From positions 248,001-312,000 of the forward strand of contig JAOPHQ010003129.1 in the NCBI GenBank assembly GCA_030340625.1: a stretch of 64,000 bases of DNA, read 5' to 3'. The notes under the pieces were generated by a model. It was not told the origin of the DNA and searched no databases. It worked only from the letters and a program-made list of their open reading frames with translations. Source of the stretch: Merluccius polli (lineage: Eukaryota > Chordata > Actinopteri > Gadiformes > Merlucciidae). Below are positions 10,731 to 22,721 of this stretch, piece after piece; the stretch's first letter is position 1, and each line of letters starts with the position of its first letter. The translations under genes and the position numbers were made by a program.

Positions 10731-13700
10731 TCAGTAGAATCTCTTGCGGCTCTTCTCCTTCCAGCGTCCGTAGGCCATGAGGCCAATGCCCCCCAGCACC
10801 CCCAGGCCCAGCAGGGAGAACAGCGCCGTCACCGCGTACTGCGCCCCGCTCATCCCCTCCTCCTGCACCTCCACTGGAAGAGAGGAGGCGAGACAGGCGT
10901 AAATGAGAGGACACTTCCTGTAGTCTTCCCACTGTTGGGAATACATTAGTATGGCTTACCGGATGTAGGTTGTTGGTATAACTCCCAGAGCCTGCCATTG
11001 GGCAACTATTTCAGTCGCCAAATGGCAGGCTTGGGCAGGCTTTTACCTGCAAGGGCACCGTTGCTGCATCCTGGGCTTAGTGCCGCCCAAGACGATTGTG
11101 ATTGGTTAAAGAAATACAAATAATAATATAATACTATAATACAATAATAATAATACTACACATTTTTTCCCCTATGCCAGAATGATAGAGCCAGACTTTT
11201 CTTCAGCGCTGGCACGTTGCTTAAACGAAGTGTGGAGATAGGGCTGGCTATGTGAGACTAGCAATACATTGGCTTGGAGACGTTCAGTGGGCGGTGGTGA
11301 AATGTTCCTGGGTTTCACTGGTTTCCAGTTGAAGCTGGCCTCACGACCGCAGAGGCCTCAAACCGAATGCAGCGTTTGATCATTTATATGAATCTGAATC
11401 ACACTGCCGTGCATGGAGCTGAAAGAGAGCTGCACTCTTAAATCCAAAACTAAACTATGTTGAACAGCGATGCATTTCCCTTCCATGCACTCGCACGTGT
11501 CACGCACGCTTATGCCCATGTACTTATGGGCATCGAATAGTTGTTGAAGTGTCTGCATTTCAATGTGGCAATATGCAGATATAGTGGCAAATTATTACCT
11601 GTAACCTGCTGGATGTTGTCCATTCTGGGGACGGTCACCTCCTCTTCCTCCTCCCGCTGCGCCAATTCCTCCTTCGTCTTGTCCACCGTCAGCTCATACA
11701 GCTTCATGGAGATTAGGTCATGGTTATCTGGAAGGGCGGGAAAATACAACGTCCACATATTTTGTTTGGGGTTTCACTGAGACGAAAAACAGCTAAACAA
11801 TCCATTTGGATATTTGTCATACAAATGGTACTCGGCTCATTTCAGGCCTGATTTCGATGATTTCGATCATCGAAATCAAAAGCAGGATCGACAGGATCTG
11901 TGTTTGTGGGGCTGTCATCTAGTGGCTCTTCTCTTCACCAATTTGGTGACATACATTTTTGTTATATTTTAAATAAATTAGTTAAATTTTACCATATGGC
12001 TTTAGTGTGGTACATTCCTAAAGAAATATAGTGGTTATATCACACATACTATGTGGTTTATCTTTTTAAGAATTTGAATTTGTCGGGGCATAAAACCAAT
12101 GATCTGTTGATCTTCAATCAAGACTCGATAGTCTAACAATGGCATAGCTGTCAGTGCTGAATCTTTTTAAACATAAAAACAAAAGGAAGAGCGACTAGAT
12201 GACAGCACCACAAATACAGCTTATATTATTTTTTAATTTTTTTAATTGCCTTTAATAGTTTGTTTAAATTGAAAGTCGACTGGAATCGTGAGGTTAAAAT
12301 CGAAAGTCAAATCGAATCGTGTATTTGGAGAATCGTGACAACCCTAAATAACGTATCTAGATTCTCGGTCATTCGCGTTGGCTTAAAGCATCTGCTAAAT
12401 GACAAAATATATACACAGTTCTAGTGGATAGCCTTGGTTTAGGGGGGACGTCATGACAGACGTTGTTTAGGGGGATATCATGACATGCTTGGTTTAGGGG
12501 GACACCATACATACTTTGTTTAGGAGGACACAATGACATACATCATGACATACGTGGTTTACGGGGACATCAGACATCAGGTCTTTATGTACCTGAGAGA
12601 TCTCCAGTGGCAGACGACGCCCCAAAGTAGTAGCCCAGGGGCAGCCGCACACCGGTGATATCAGCACAGTCCCGCCACTCTCGGTGGCCTTCCACATCCA
12701 TCATGATCTGGGGACATGGGAGGAGAGGTTGAGTAAGCAGTGATGAGTCAGTAAGATTACAGCAGAAGCAGCAGTCTAGGTTGTGCTCATGCGTTTTCGT
12801 CACTATTATGTGTAATGAACATTGTGTAATGAAGGATGTTTGGTGACTGTGCAGATATAAATGGATTGTGTTGCGTCTTGACTGAACACAATGTCTTCAT
12901 CCTTTAGGTTATTTTCAGGATTGAGCCAAGCATTGTGGAGAAACTCTTTTCAAAGTCGCCATCTTTCTCATAATTACAGTAATGTCAAACAATGTCCTTA
13001 TTTGTAAATGACAAGATTAAAAAAATGGTTGCAATATAGAAATATTGTGGTGATCCTTGTGTCTTGTATCTTGAATGCTGGATTCATTTTGTAGGCCTAG
13101 CTGTAGCCTAAGCTCTGCCTCCAACCCTAGCTATTGCCTTAGCAGCAGCCCTAGCGTTGGCGTCCTACCGTGAGCCTGTTCCTGATGTATCTGATGAGCA
13201 GGAAAGTGTCATGGTTGACGTTGCGAACCATCGCTGTGCAGCCGCCGATCTCGGTGGGCCGTCCGTCACGCGTGTGGTCATAGCTCAGTGTCCCATTACC
13301 CAACATGGCCGACATATACGGGTACACACGCTGAGAGACATACAGACAGACAGAGAGTGAGGGGCAGTTAGACAAACAGAGTACACTGGATGGGATACAA
13401 ATGGCAAGCTTAAATTGAACATGGATAGGGTAAATACAAGGGGTGTCACAGTCTCCAAATCCAATCTTTTTTTTAAAGCTGTGTTTGTGGGGCTGTCATC
13501 TGGTGGTTCTTCTTTTTGTTTTTGTGTTAAAAATAATTCAGCACCGACAGCTATGCCATTGTTAGACTATCGAGTCTTGATTGGTGAAGATTGGTTTTAT
13601 ACCCTGACAACTTAAAATTCTTAAAAAGATACGCTTCATGGTATGTGTGATATAACCACTATATTTCTTTAGGAATGTACCACACTAAGGCCATATGGTA

Positions 13701-15252
13701 ACATTTATATAATTTATTTGAAATATAAAAAAAATGTATTTCACCAAATTGGTGAAATAACCGTTTAACACAAAAACAAAAAGAAAAGCCACTAGATGAC
13801 AGCCCTGGTCCGAGTATGGACTACTGTAGACCCCTGGTTACTGTACAGGATTTTATAACAGTAAGTCCTGAGATGGAAGTGGTGTAATGATGAGGATGAT
13901 GTCCTGAATGCTACCTGGGTTCCTGTCTGTCTCTTCTGCATATCCAGCAGGGCAGCAGAGAGAGGGAGGAGACAAATTCTGCATTTACACTCACTCTCCA
14001 CACTACTAACGGGTGTAATGAGTAGACTAGACACTACAGGTGCAAACATGTACTCGAGTAAACAAAAACTAAAAAAACACAGACAAAACAAGTACACGAG
14101 TACTCTGGTAATTTGGACTGTATTCGATTAAAGTTTTTTGGTATTTCTTGCATCCCTAGTAGACACTAGGAAAACATTTACACTGGCTCTCCACACTACT
14201 AACTGGAGTAATGAGTAGACACTGGGGAACAACCAATACAGGTTTAGGGATTGGTTATCGGTCTACAATAGGGAGATTATATCTGTGGTACAAATATATC
14301 AAGATACCAACAGCCATATCAAACGTGAAACACTGAAGAAATCTAACTGATATTGTTAGTGACATAAAGGTGTGTGTGTGTGTGTGTTTACAGTGCATAT
14401 GTACAGTGTGTGCGCGTGCGTGCTTCACCTCGCGGTTCTTGTCTTCGTTGGTGTACGTGTCCACAAAGACGCCAAGTCCGGTGAAGTGGTTCATGTTCCC
14501 GAACACGGGGCCTGCGGAAAGGTTTCACAATATTGTAGGAAGCATCCGGGTGGACGCGGCCAGCGGCTCATGCGACCAACAGCACCATCAGTACCTACCG
14601 TTCTGCATGCGTTCTTTAGTCAGCCAAAACGCCAGGCCGTCGCCATGGAAGTTCTTCTTCCCTTGTCCATGGACTTTGAACTGCACCTGGAGCTCCCAGT
14701 CCCTCACGTAGCAGGGCTGGGGGGGGGGGGGGGGGGCGCAGGAAGTAGGTCACACAGGTGGTTTGGTTTTGGCGGTTTCTTCCGTTGCGCTACGACTTGT
14801 GCAAGTGCATGTGCACTACATCCGCATCGTCCCCAGCAACTTTATAGCGAGGTGTGTTTAATGTTCACCGTAGGTACATTTTGTAGGTGCACACTGCACA
14901 CTTTATTTATTACATTATTTTTTTTTGCACATAGGCCCATTTTTCGATATTTGCATTGCCATACCGTACTTTTTATACACATTTTCTATTTTTTCCACTT
15001 CTATAAACTGAATCTGCAATTAAAAGGTCCAGGACATGCATGCATGGGTCCATCTGTTCTGCAGGATTATGGGATGGGGGGGGGGGGGGGGGGGACTTAC
15101 AATGCGACTCCACACCGCCCCCTGTCTGCTCTGCAGGTCAGGGGTCAACCTCACGTGGTCTGTGGTCACCATGGCATTACCCATCAGGTCCCAGTGAGAT
15201 GAACTGCCCAGGCCTGCGGACGGCGTTACAAATCACAGGATAGCACACATCA

Positions 15253-15335
<83 letters not shown>

Positions 15336-16277
15336 TCACAGCCATTTCTGCGCATACATATTGCGCAACCCTAACCGTAACATGCTTATAAGCACATACG
15401 CCTAGTACCTACAGCTTAGTGTCCTACAGCCTTGTATCCTACAGCCTGGTATCCTACAGCCTGGCATCCTACAGCCTGGTATCCTACAGTCTAGTATCCT
15501 ACAGCCTAATATCCTACAATCTAGTATCCTACAGCCTAGTATCCTACAGCCTAGTATCCTACAATCTAGTATCCTACAGCCTGGTATCCTACAGCCTGGT
15601 ATCCTACAGCCTAGTATCCTACAGCCTGGTATCCTTCAGCCTAGTATCCTACAGCCTAGTATCCTACAGCCTGGTATCCTACAGCCTGGTATCCTACAGC
15701 CTAGTATCCTACAGCCTGGTATCCTTCAGCCTAGTATCCTACAGCCTAGTATCCTACAGCCTGGTATCCTACAGCCTAGTATCCTACAGCCTTTGGGTAT
15801 CATATGACTTCCTACGTAATACCGAGTTTAATTTCTCCCTAAATGGCTCCGAGCAACTTTAAGGTGGTGCGTCTGGTATTTCTTGTTGGGGCTCTACTAC
15901 CGCCATACTGGGTCGATACCGCCATAGTGTAACGCCAACGTCAACGTCAACGCACAGAAACCAGACATACGTCAACACACCGTAACGGTTTGTCAGAGTA
16001 ACGTCTCCCCAGGCTCGTCGCCATAGGGACCTGAGAGGGGGGGGGGGGTCGCAGGTATACCTTGATACGGCTTGGTGAGCGAGTACTCCCGCTTCAGAAA
16101 CTCCTCCATCTCGTACACGCTGTCGGCGGACGAGACGCCGCCCGGCGACACGCACAGCACCGCCGCCAGCAGCAGACATGTCCACTTGCGGAGAGTCTCG
16201 GAGGAAACCATTGAGTCCGAGGTCGGCGATAGTCGTCCAGCTCGGCGGACTTTACACTCGGTCACGGCGGCCGCCAT
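10731..16277 (-). CDS. lman2l: L-type lectin cargo receptor LMAN2L (VIPL)
   Basis: Eight minus-strand exons: 16277-16061, 15213-15101, 14716-14599, 14511-14429, 13330-13169, 12707-12593, 11727-11599, 10873-10731. They total 1080 nt (359 residues plus TGA) and every phase closes. Order: cleavable signal peptide (hydrophobic CLLLAAVLCV), FLKREYSLTKPYQG, the L-type lectin fold with FGNMNHFTGLGVFVDTY (the calcium/mannose-binding Asp) and GGCTAMVRN, one N-glycan site (NGT), an acidic stalk, one TM segment, and the cytosolic end SRKRFY. VIPL/VIP36/ERGIC-53 lectins bind high-mannose glycoproteins in the early secretory pathway. The RKRFY tail and MDNI stalk match LMAN2L better than LMAN2 (NKRFY). 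Exon 7 must use the donor at 11598, since the closer GT at 11605 shifts the frame to a stop. A second in-frame ATG at about 16212 would give a shorter leader. Confidence 0.95.
11870..12347. mobile_element. MITE copy A in LMAN2L intron 6
   Basis: Inverted termini GTTTGTGGGGCTGTCATCTA (near 11901) and, mirrored, the segment ending at about 12220. One side is extended by a segment ending GATTCTCCAAATACACGATT read from the right (about 12260-12347, ending in GGGTTGTCACGATTC on the minus strand). The core is AT-rich with no ORF. A second copy in the opposite orientation sits at 13440-13810. Confidence 0.7.
13440..13810. mobile_element. MITE copy B in LMAN2L intron 4, inverted relative to copy A
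   Basis: Starts GGGTGTCACAGTCTCCAAAT, then an inverted terminus GTTTGTGGGGCTGTCATCTG at about 13482, and a core that matches copy A in reverse (gacagctatgccattgttag, then gaatgtaccacactaaggcc). It ends with the mirrored terminus at about 13805. About 325 bp of the core is shared with copy A. Confidence 0.7.
14717..15100. other. LMAN2L intron 2 with C-tracts at both ends
   Basis: On the transcribed strand the intron begins gtaagt followed at once by about 18 C (poly-G on plus, 15077-15094) and ends in about 17 C before the AG (poly-G at about 14720-14736). The acceptor's polypyrimidine tract is therefore a pure C homopolymer. Confidence 0.85.
15255..15332. repeat. (CA)n microsatellite, LMAN2L intron 1
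   Basis: Almost uninterrupted CA repeat of about 38 units. Confidence 0.95.
15415..15792. repeat. 15-bp minisatellite, LMAN2L intron 1
   Basis: About 25 tandem copies of a 15-bp unit (consensus tatcctacagcctag, with g/t and c/t variants). As the unit is a multiple of three, the plus strand stays open and would encode SYSLV repeats. This is a by-product of the repeat, not a gene. Confidence 0.95.
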
Positions 16278-16281
16278 TTTG
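16270..16281 (-). promoter_or_regulatory. TISU/YY1-like start context of lman2l
   Basis: The first ATG of LMAN2L is embedded in CAAAATGGCGGC. This matches 11 of 12 positions of the TISU consensus SAASATGGCGGC, which drives initiation on very short 5' leaders and also binds YY1. It supports 16277 as the true start. Confidence 0.55.
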
Positions 16282-16439
16282 CTCCTCCCACTGAAACCCC
16301 GGATAATCTCCGCCCGCGTTTGCGATTGGATAATCCGTCAAGCCCCGCCCACACGTAGTACTGGACTACAGCCTGTTACGCTCCGCCACAACTTTTACTA
16401 TTTGATATTTGGAGTCACATTCAAATTAATGTATTGATC

Positions 16440-17985
16440 CCAGAGTCAATTGTTTCAATTGGTCAGCTCAAGATAAGAGAAAATTAAAAATAGAATACAT
16501 TAAATAAATAAATATACAAAAAGTAGGCCTACAGTAAGGCAATACAAATATTCGCATATGTACAAAACAAAACGCCCACCCGCCTGCTTTCATGGTAAAT
16601 GAGGCACTAAGACACTTTGCAAAGCTACAGTTAGACAGAGGACATGTCAATCAAACTGGTGTACACACCAAATATCTACCAAAGACTATTGGTTCTCATT
16701 TGTATCTAAACACAAGGTCTCGTTTAACAGTTATATGCCCCAGGCCTCTGAAAGACAAGAGGTATTAAACAGTGAAGCTACACCATCCTGCACTGTATCC
16801 TGTCTACTTGTAAGCTTTGTACCAGTGTTGTAATACCTGGTACAGCATTGGAATGACTTACACACTTTATTGATTGGGCTGATTATATAAGATTATAGAT
16901 AAATATAAGAATAATAATGGTTGTTCGTAACACACAACTGTGATGTGTGGTTTAGTAATTTTTTTCCCATAGGCTACACTGTGTAATCAGTAATTGAACA
17001 TTTGAAAACAACATGTCAATGACAAGTCTACGAATGAAATAATGATACATATCTACCTCATCCACTCATATTGCAATAATGATTCACATAAACAAATGTT
17101 TTATTGTCTTGGTAATGCATGGCTATGTGGTTCTAATGAACAATAAAACAAATGTAAAGACAATTTTTGAGTTGACGTCTGTGTAGTAGTGGAAATACAA
17201 TTATATTTTATTATATTACAAACGGATATCTCATACACCCTGAAGTTATGCAAATAATGAAAGAGGTTCACACATTTTGTGATACATAATGGATTGTTTG
17301 AGGAAGGGAAACTGTATGATTGTTGACTGAAAGTTAATTTCATGAATACTTGGCTTGTACATATAGAGAAAGTTTAATAGAGTGAAATCTTCTCCCCACA
17401 ATAGAGTGGGGAGAAGAGCAAACAGAAATGTGACAGAAAGACTCCACTAACTCATAATACAATCCGACAGTGACTCCAGGGTACTTCCTCCTCCATCTTC
17501 CCCAGGGACTATGCAGTCCAGCGACCCTGGACCAGAAGAGCATTTTAATCCAACCCTGAAACCCGAAGCATCCCTATAACCAAGCCCCTGTAGTGTATCC
17601 CATGGTCAACCTCAGAGACCAACAAATAAAGTGTTCAATCATAAATCAAACCCTAAACTCATTCTCATCGAGTGCTGAGGGCTGTGTTGCATGTCTATAT
17701 CCAGTCCGGACCCATGCTGTAATCTGTATTGGCAAGGTCAGGTAAAGGAATAGGAATATTTAAGCGTTATTCAAACTCCACACAGCTGTTCCCTTGCACA
17801 CAATTGGAGTCAAATGATTCCCATCATAGCAGGAGAGGGTTTTTACAGGCCAACAACATCTGTGCTTCTGAGATGTCTTGTTTATTTTTTCATGTGGACA
17901 ATTAGGTGTAAGAAAACGCAATGTAAAATTCTTATTGTTGTTCTGATTCTCAATTAGTGATTATTAAAAATAAATCATACAAATA
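16440..17985. other. AT-rich intergenic region upstream of LMAN2L
   Basis: No coding exon or defined repeat family was recognised. It is mostly AT-rich unique-looking sequence. Confidence 0.5.
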
Positions 17986-17987
17986 CT

Positions 17988-18161
17988 TTTTAGGGCAACT
18001 ATTTTACCAAAAGGTGTGACGTTGATTAGCCATGACAAGCTGTGGAGTGTGTGTTGTAGCTGGTTTACAGCCTCACCTGGCCTGGGTGAGGCTGTTGCTC
18101 AGGACCTGTGGTGCAGAGCAACCATGCCACCCAGGATAAACCAGCTATCAACACACACACA

Positions 18162-18208
<47 letters not shown>

Positions 18209-18485
18209 TGGCAGTATGTTACATCTGCTCAGCAAATACCATCTTGCCATCTCCAATAAATGCACTCCTTAACCTGTGTCCTGTTTTGGAGGGCCCCAGC
18301 AAAAGCCACTAAGGTGGCGTGTGGCAGAGGTAAACTGCCACACAAGCCATTTCAAAATCTACCCCCTAGTGACATCACAAGTGGAGTGTTCACTGCAGAT
18401 GTATGATGGATAGACCTATACCCATGGACTGTACCAACTGAGGCAGATCTATCCATCATACATCTGGGTGGACACTCCAAACTAT
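17988..18485. mobile_element. Palindromic MITE disrupted by a solo LTR
   Basis: Outside the LTR insertion the sequence (gcaactattttaccaaaagg, then gtgacgttgattagccatga, then caaaatctaccccctagtga, and the centre gatgtatgatggatagacct) matches the left part and centre of the intact MITE at 35304-35581. The right terminal inverted repeat is missing here. Confidence 0.7.
18041..18342 (+). mobile_element. Solo LTR, copy 2, with 5-bp target duplication
   Basis: A 302-bp unit starting TGTGG and ending CCACA (perfect inverted ends TGTGG/CCACA), flanked by the direct pentamer caagc at 18036-18040 and 18343-18347. It contains CAATAAATGC at about 18256 (a polyadenylation signal) and an internal CA/GA microsatellite. 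TG...CA ends, a 5-bp duplication and an internal poly(A) signal are the marks of a solo LTR. The parent retrotransposon is not in the window. Confidence 0.8.
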
Positions 18486-18527
18486 CCTCAACTATCCAAC
18501 TGTATATGGTGATGAACATTGTTCACT

Positions 18528-18544
18528 GGATCCATCATGTCCAC

Positions 18545-18621
<77 letters not shown>

Positions 18622-18633
18622 CCATCATGTCCA

Positions 18634-18679
<46 letters not shown>

Positions 18680-18965
18680 ATCCATCATGTCCACCGTGGG
18701 TGTGTGTGTGTGTGCATGTGTGTGTGGATCCATCATGTCCACCGTGTGTGTGTGTGTGTGTGCATGTGTGTGTGGATCCATCATGTCCACCGTGGGTGTG
18801 TGTGTGTGTGCATGTGTGTGTGGATCCATCATGTCCACCGTGTGTGTGTGTGTGTGTGGATCCATCATGTCCACCGTGGGTGTGTGTGTGTGTGCATGTG
18901 TGTGTGGATCCATCATGTCCACCGTGTGTGTGTGTGTGTGTGTGTGTGTGGATCCATCATGTCCA

Positions 18966-19015
<50 letters not shown>

Positions 19016-19027
19016 CCATCATGTCCA

Positions 19028-19107
<80 letters not shown>

Positions 19108-19120
19108 GGATCCATCATGT
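18528..19120. repeat. (TG)n array punctuated by a 19-bp unit
   Basis: Long TG runs separated by about 11 copies of ATCCATCATGTCCACCGTG. The last copy (19112-19130) is altered to GATCCATCATGTCCGCAGAT. TG runs between copies vary from about 15 to 70 bp. ORFs here are artefacts. Confidence 0.95.
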
Positions 19121-19124
19121 CCGC

Positions 19125-19560
19125 AGATCCCTCATCACGGATCACCACGACCTGCTGCGCGCACGGAGACCGCGGAGATCGCCCCCCCCCAACAACACTT
19201 CCTCCATCAATCCCCCGCCACTTACAGCAGCAGACTGTAACTGTCACCTTTATCTACGGCGGGACGGCGGCCATTAGGAGCAGAATAAACACCTCTGAAC
19301 ATAAATACTCACACTGTTCAAACCCACGGCTGCGGTGGGATATCGCCGGCTCAGTCGATCGGGCGGGGTGAGATATGGCGTCTGGATGTGTCGGATGGTC
19401 TTTAATGGGGTCTCTCCCGTCTCTCCCCCCCCCCCTCACCCACACTCCCCCCCCCCCCCCCCCCCCCCCCCACCAACCCACCGGTCGTAGTGCTGACCCG
19501 CGGAAAGACGCGTCTGCTTAATTGAAGAGCTCATTTCCGAAGGACAGTGCGCTATTAGGG
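19125..19560. other. GC-rich region with poly-C, possible CpG-rich promoter
   Basis: Locally GC- and CpG-rich sequence (for example 19150-19180 and 19325-19370) with C runs at about 19423-19471. No exon could be supported, but the composition differs from the AT-rich surroundings, so it may be a regulatory region or 5' end of a non-coding transcript. Confidence 0.3.
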
Positions 19561-19635
19561 CTGTGTGTCGTCCAGCCACTTTCGCGATCAATGTTTCACT
19601 CAGGAACACTGCTAATAAACTGCTAATTCATTCAT

Positions 19636-19640
19636 AAAAA

Positions 19641-19704
<64 letters not shown>

Positions 19705-19706
19705 AG
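19636..19706. repeat. (GAAA)n microsatellite
   Basis: About 17 units of AAAG. Confidence 0.95.
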
Positions 19707-19820
19707 AAAATGCCAATAATTCTTTCAATTATTCATTGATTCATGTATATGTTTATACGTAGGCCTACTGGTTTATCACTCTATTAAGTAAAATAAGATA
19801 CAAATAAGATTAATCCCAGA

Positions 19821-19883
19821 CGGAAAATCCGTGTGTCACAGCAGGACATTCTGCTGTCCTGCTGTGACACACGGATTTTTCCG
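19821..19883. other. Near-perfect 28-bp stem hairpin
   Basis: Arms 19821-19848 and 19855-19883 are complementary apart from one extra T, around the 6-nt loop ttctgc. The core arm is CCGTGTGTCACAGCAGGACA. It could be a very short MITE, a replication-slippage palindrome, or a pre-miRNA-like hairpin. Confidence 0.85.
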
Positions 19884-21037
19884 AAAAAGAGATAAAAAAA
19901 CAAAACAAAATAAAAACAAGAACTGCGAAAAAAAAATACTCAGATAATATGTCTATCTATAAAGAGATGTGATGCGTTATGTGGCTTATATAAAATGAAA
20001 GAACCAAAATGGCTGACTCTACTGTATCAGACAATGCAAGCTGTTGTCTGGGCCTTCAACACATGTCCTCCTATAAACTTTGCCTAAATAAACTACTGAG
20101 CTGTCAGGCAGTGAAAAGCTACTCCACAAAATTAGCGAGTGTCTGCCAGCCAGTAAATTTAACGAAATAGTGCTGCAACTTGTAGTGGAAAGTGTCTGAA
20201 GCAGCTTTAGTTTGAAGTGAGAAGGGTTAGATGAATAGCCTGCCTGTCAGGGCTGGAGGTGATGCTGCTGTGATAATGCAGTACGGTACTTTGCAGTACT
20301 TTCTCTGACACTTTGATTCAATGAATGAATCCACATTTGTTTGTTTAGTGGTTATCTCCTCCATGTGAACACATTCATATTTTTAAAAGGTAAGAAAACA
20401 TTGAAGGCTGTAGTAAGCTATATAACTATATAGGCCTATAACATCGGCAAAGTTTCGTTAAAAAGTGAGTCAGTAAAGTAAGCAATGGTAGGCCTATATG
20501 ATTATTAATGATTTAATAATAATACTACATATAATATAATAATATAGGCTAATATCATAATAATTGTATGCATAATGATATGGTGCTATTCATATTATTA
20601 TCATATTATTATTCAAATAATCAAATAATCAAAATGTTCAAACTGATTCAAATAATAAATGACTGACCCAAACAACAAAAACTAGGCTGTATTAAAAAAA
20701 ACGTTGCTGTAATATTGCTGTAGGATAACAATGTATACATATGTAAGCCAAAAGAAAAATACGGTTGGCACACACAATTTTAAAACCACAATATATAAAA
20801 AGGCCTATATTCAGTATTTCCCATTTGTGTGCTCGTCAAAGATGCTCCGCAGTCTCATGCTGTCCTCATGGCTCATTGATGGTTTTCTTGACGGTGCTTT
20901 ATCCTGAAAGGTGGTTGGAAATGAAGCTATAGACACACGCCAGCAGTCATCACCTCGACACAGTGCGGCAGGAGGCTTTTTAACCCTCTTCGATCTGCTC
21001 GCCTCTCAATAAGCTCATTGTTCTAATGTGTCAACAT

Positions 21038-21108
21038 TGATTTCTCCTCCTCCTCCTCCTCCTCCTCCTCCTCCTCCTCCTCCTCCTCCTCCTCCTCCTC
21101 CTCCTCCT
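21038..21108. repeat. (CTC)n trinucleotide repeat
   Basis: About 23 CTC units; the proline-rich ORF across it is an artefact. Confidence 0.95.
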
Positions 21109-21904
21109 GTCCTCGGAGCTCCGTCATTCCCCGACTTGCTCACAAACAAGATTCATGGCCTCTGTTCGCATTTAGACAGTTGTTGTTTCTTTTGCGGTTT
21201 TTCTCCGCATAAACCGTCTCTCTTTCGAGTAAAGCCCGTACAAGTTTTTTTAAAATTATTTATTATATTATTTTTTTGGTTTTCATTCATTCGTTCATTA
21301 TTGCATACAATGATGGTACTCATTCATTCATTCGGTCATAAAAAAAGTGTTCCGGTTTGTTCCCTCTGCAGTACAGTACAGCATTCATTTAGTCCCAACC
21401 AAATATCATCTGATAACTGTGTGATCTTACTAAAAATAATAACAGGCCTGCAATAACCTATGTAGCCTAGTGATATTCATACATGACTACAATAATTCAT
21501 GCTTTTATTATTTCAATGACTAAAAAAACACAATTACTCAGATTTGTTTTATAGCAAGTAAAACAATCTCATGGCTAATGAGATTATTTTTATAGCTATA
21601 CCGAAACATACCAGCAACAATATCAAAATATAACAAAACATCAAATAATATTATATATTAAAAACAAGCATTAACAGTGGCTCTGTCAAGTACAGCTGTT
21701 GTTAGAGATGGTTTTAAAGATGGATTACAGGATTACATATTTATTTAAGCATGTTTCTAATCTGATCTGTGTGTTTTTGCCCTATATGTGGAGCATGCTC
21801 TTGTGTTCTCTCATCTCTCCTCCTACGTCTCCTCACTCTCACACCTTCTGGAAGGATCTGAGGGGCTGGAAAATGTTAGGAATGCTTTGCATCGCCCTGT
21901 GAAT

Positions 21905-21905
<1 letters not shown>

Positions 21906-21935
<30 letters not shown>

Positions 21936-21988
21936 ACACGCACACACACACACGCACACGCACACACACACGCACACGCACACACACA
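21906..21988. repeat. (CA)n/(CG) microsatellite
   Basis: CA repeat with regular CACG interruptions. Confidence 0.9.
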
Positions 21989-22104
21989 GATCTATCTTCT
22001 GACATTACCCTATAGGTTGGCTTCTGTTTCCCCAGCAGATCTGACCAACACACTTTACTGGGTCATCTGTCACAGCTTTCTGTACTCTTCGTCTTCCCCT
22101 CTCT

Positions 22105-22225
22105 GTTGAAACTATAGAGCATCTTGCTCTACAGGATGCCACTGGTAGACTGTGGAGATGGGGGATCGAACCCAAAACCTTTCGGCTGGGAGTCGAACAC
22201 CCTATAGTCTGGTGGACTATCCTGC
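22105..22225 (-). mobile_element. tRNA-derived SINE copy
   Basis: Same family as 5110-5235. The minus-strand B-box GGGTTCGATCC is well preserved, and the region GTGTTCGACTCCCAGCCGAA precedes it. Confidence 0.6.
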
Positions 22226-22561
22226 ACAAAAAGGGTGAACTGAATAGCGGCTTAATGCTGTAAATCCAGGAACCCAGGGTGGAGAGTGGTTTCTACAAAC
22301 AAGAACTCACGAACGAGAACACATTCAGCGTCTGCTGCGGTTTAGGGCTCCCAGCGACCTCCTCTCCTTTAGCACCTCCTCTCCTTTAACACCTCCACTC
22401 TGCTCCGCCGCCACCAAACTACATTCCTCCCACCTCTGGGGCCCAGAGATGTTTGGTCTCACCGACCCGCGACTCCTCACCCGTTCTGTCCAAACAGAGC
22501 AGGTGTGAGGGAGACAGTCAGGCCAGAGCTGGGCCGGACGCGCTCCAACCACCCCAAGTGC

Positions 22562-22721
<160 letters not shown>

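Noticed and set aside
14372..15202. 276-codon plus-strand ORF
   Set aside because: It is antisense to LMAN2L exons 2-4 and crosses poly-G and TG tracts.
15419..15862. 147-codon SYSLV-repeat protein
   Set aside because: The 15-bp minisatellite is a multiple of three, so one frame stays open by arithmetic. It lies in an LMAN2L intron on the opposite strand.
18519..19371. Long Cys/Val ORFs
   Set aside because: They are translations of (TG)n in several frames at once.
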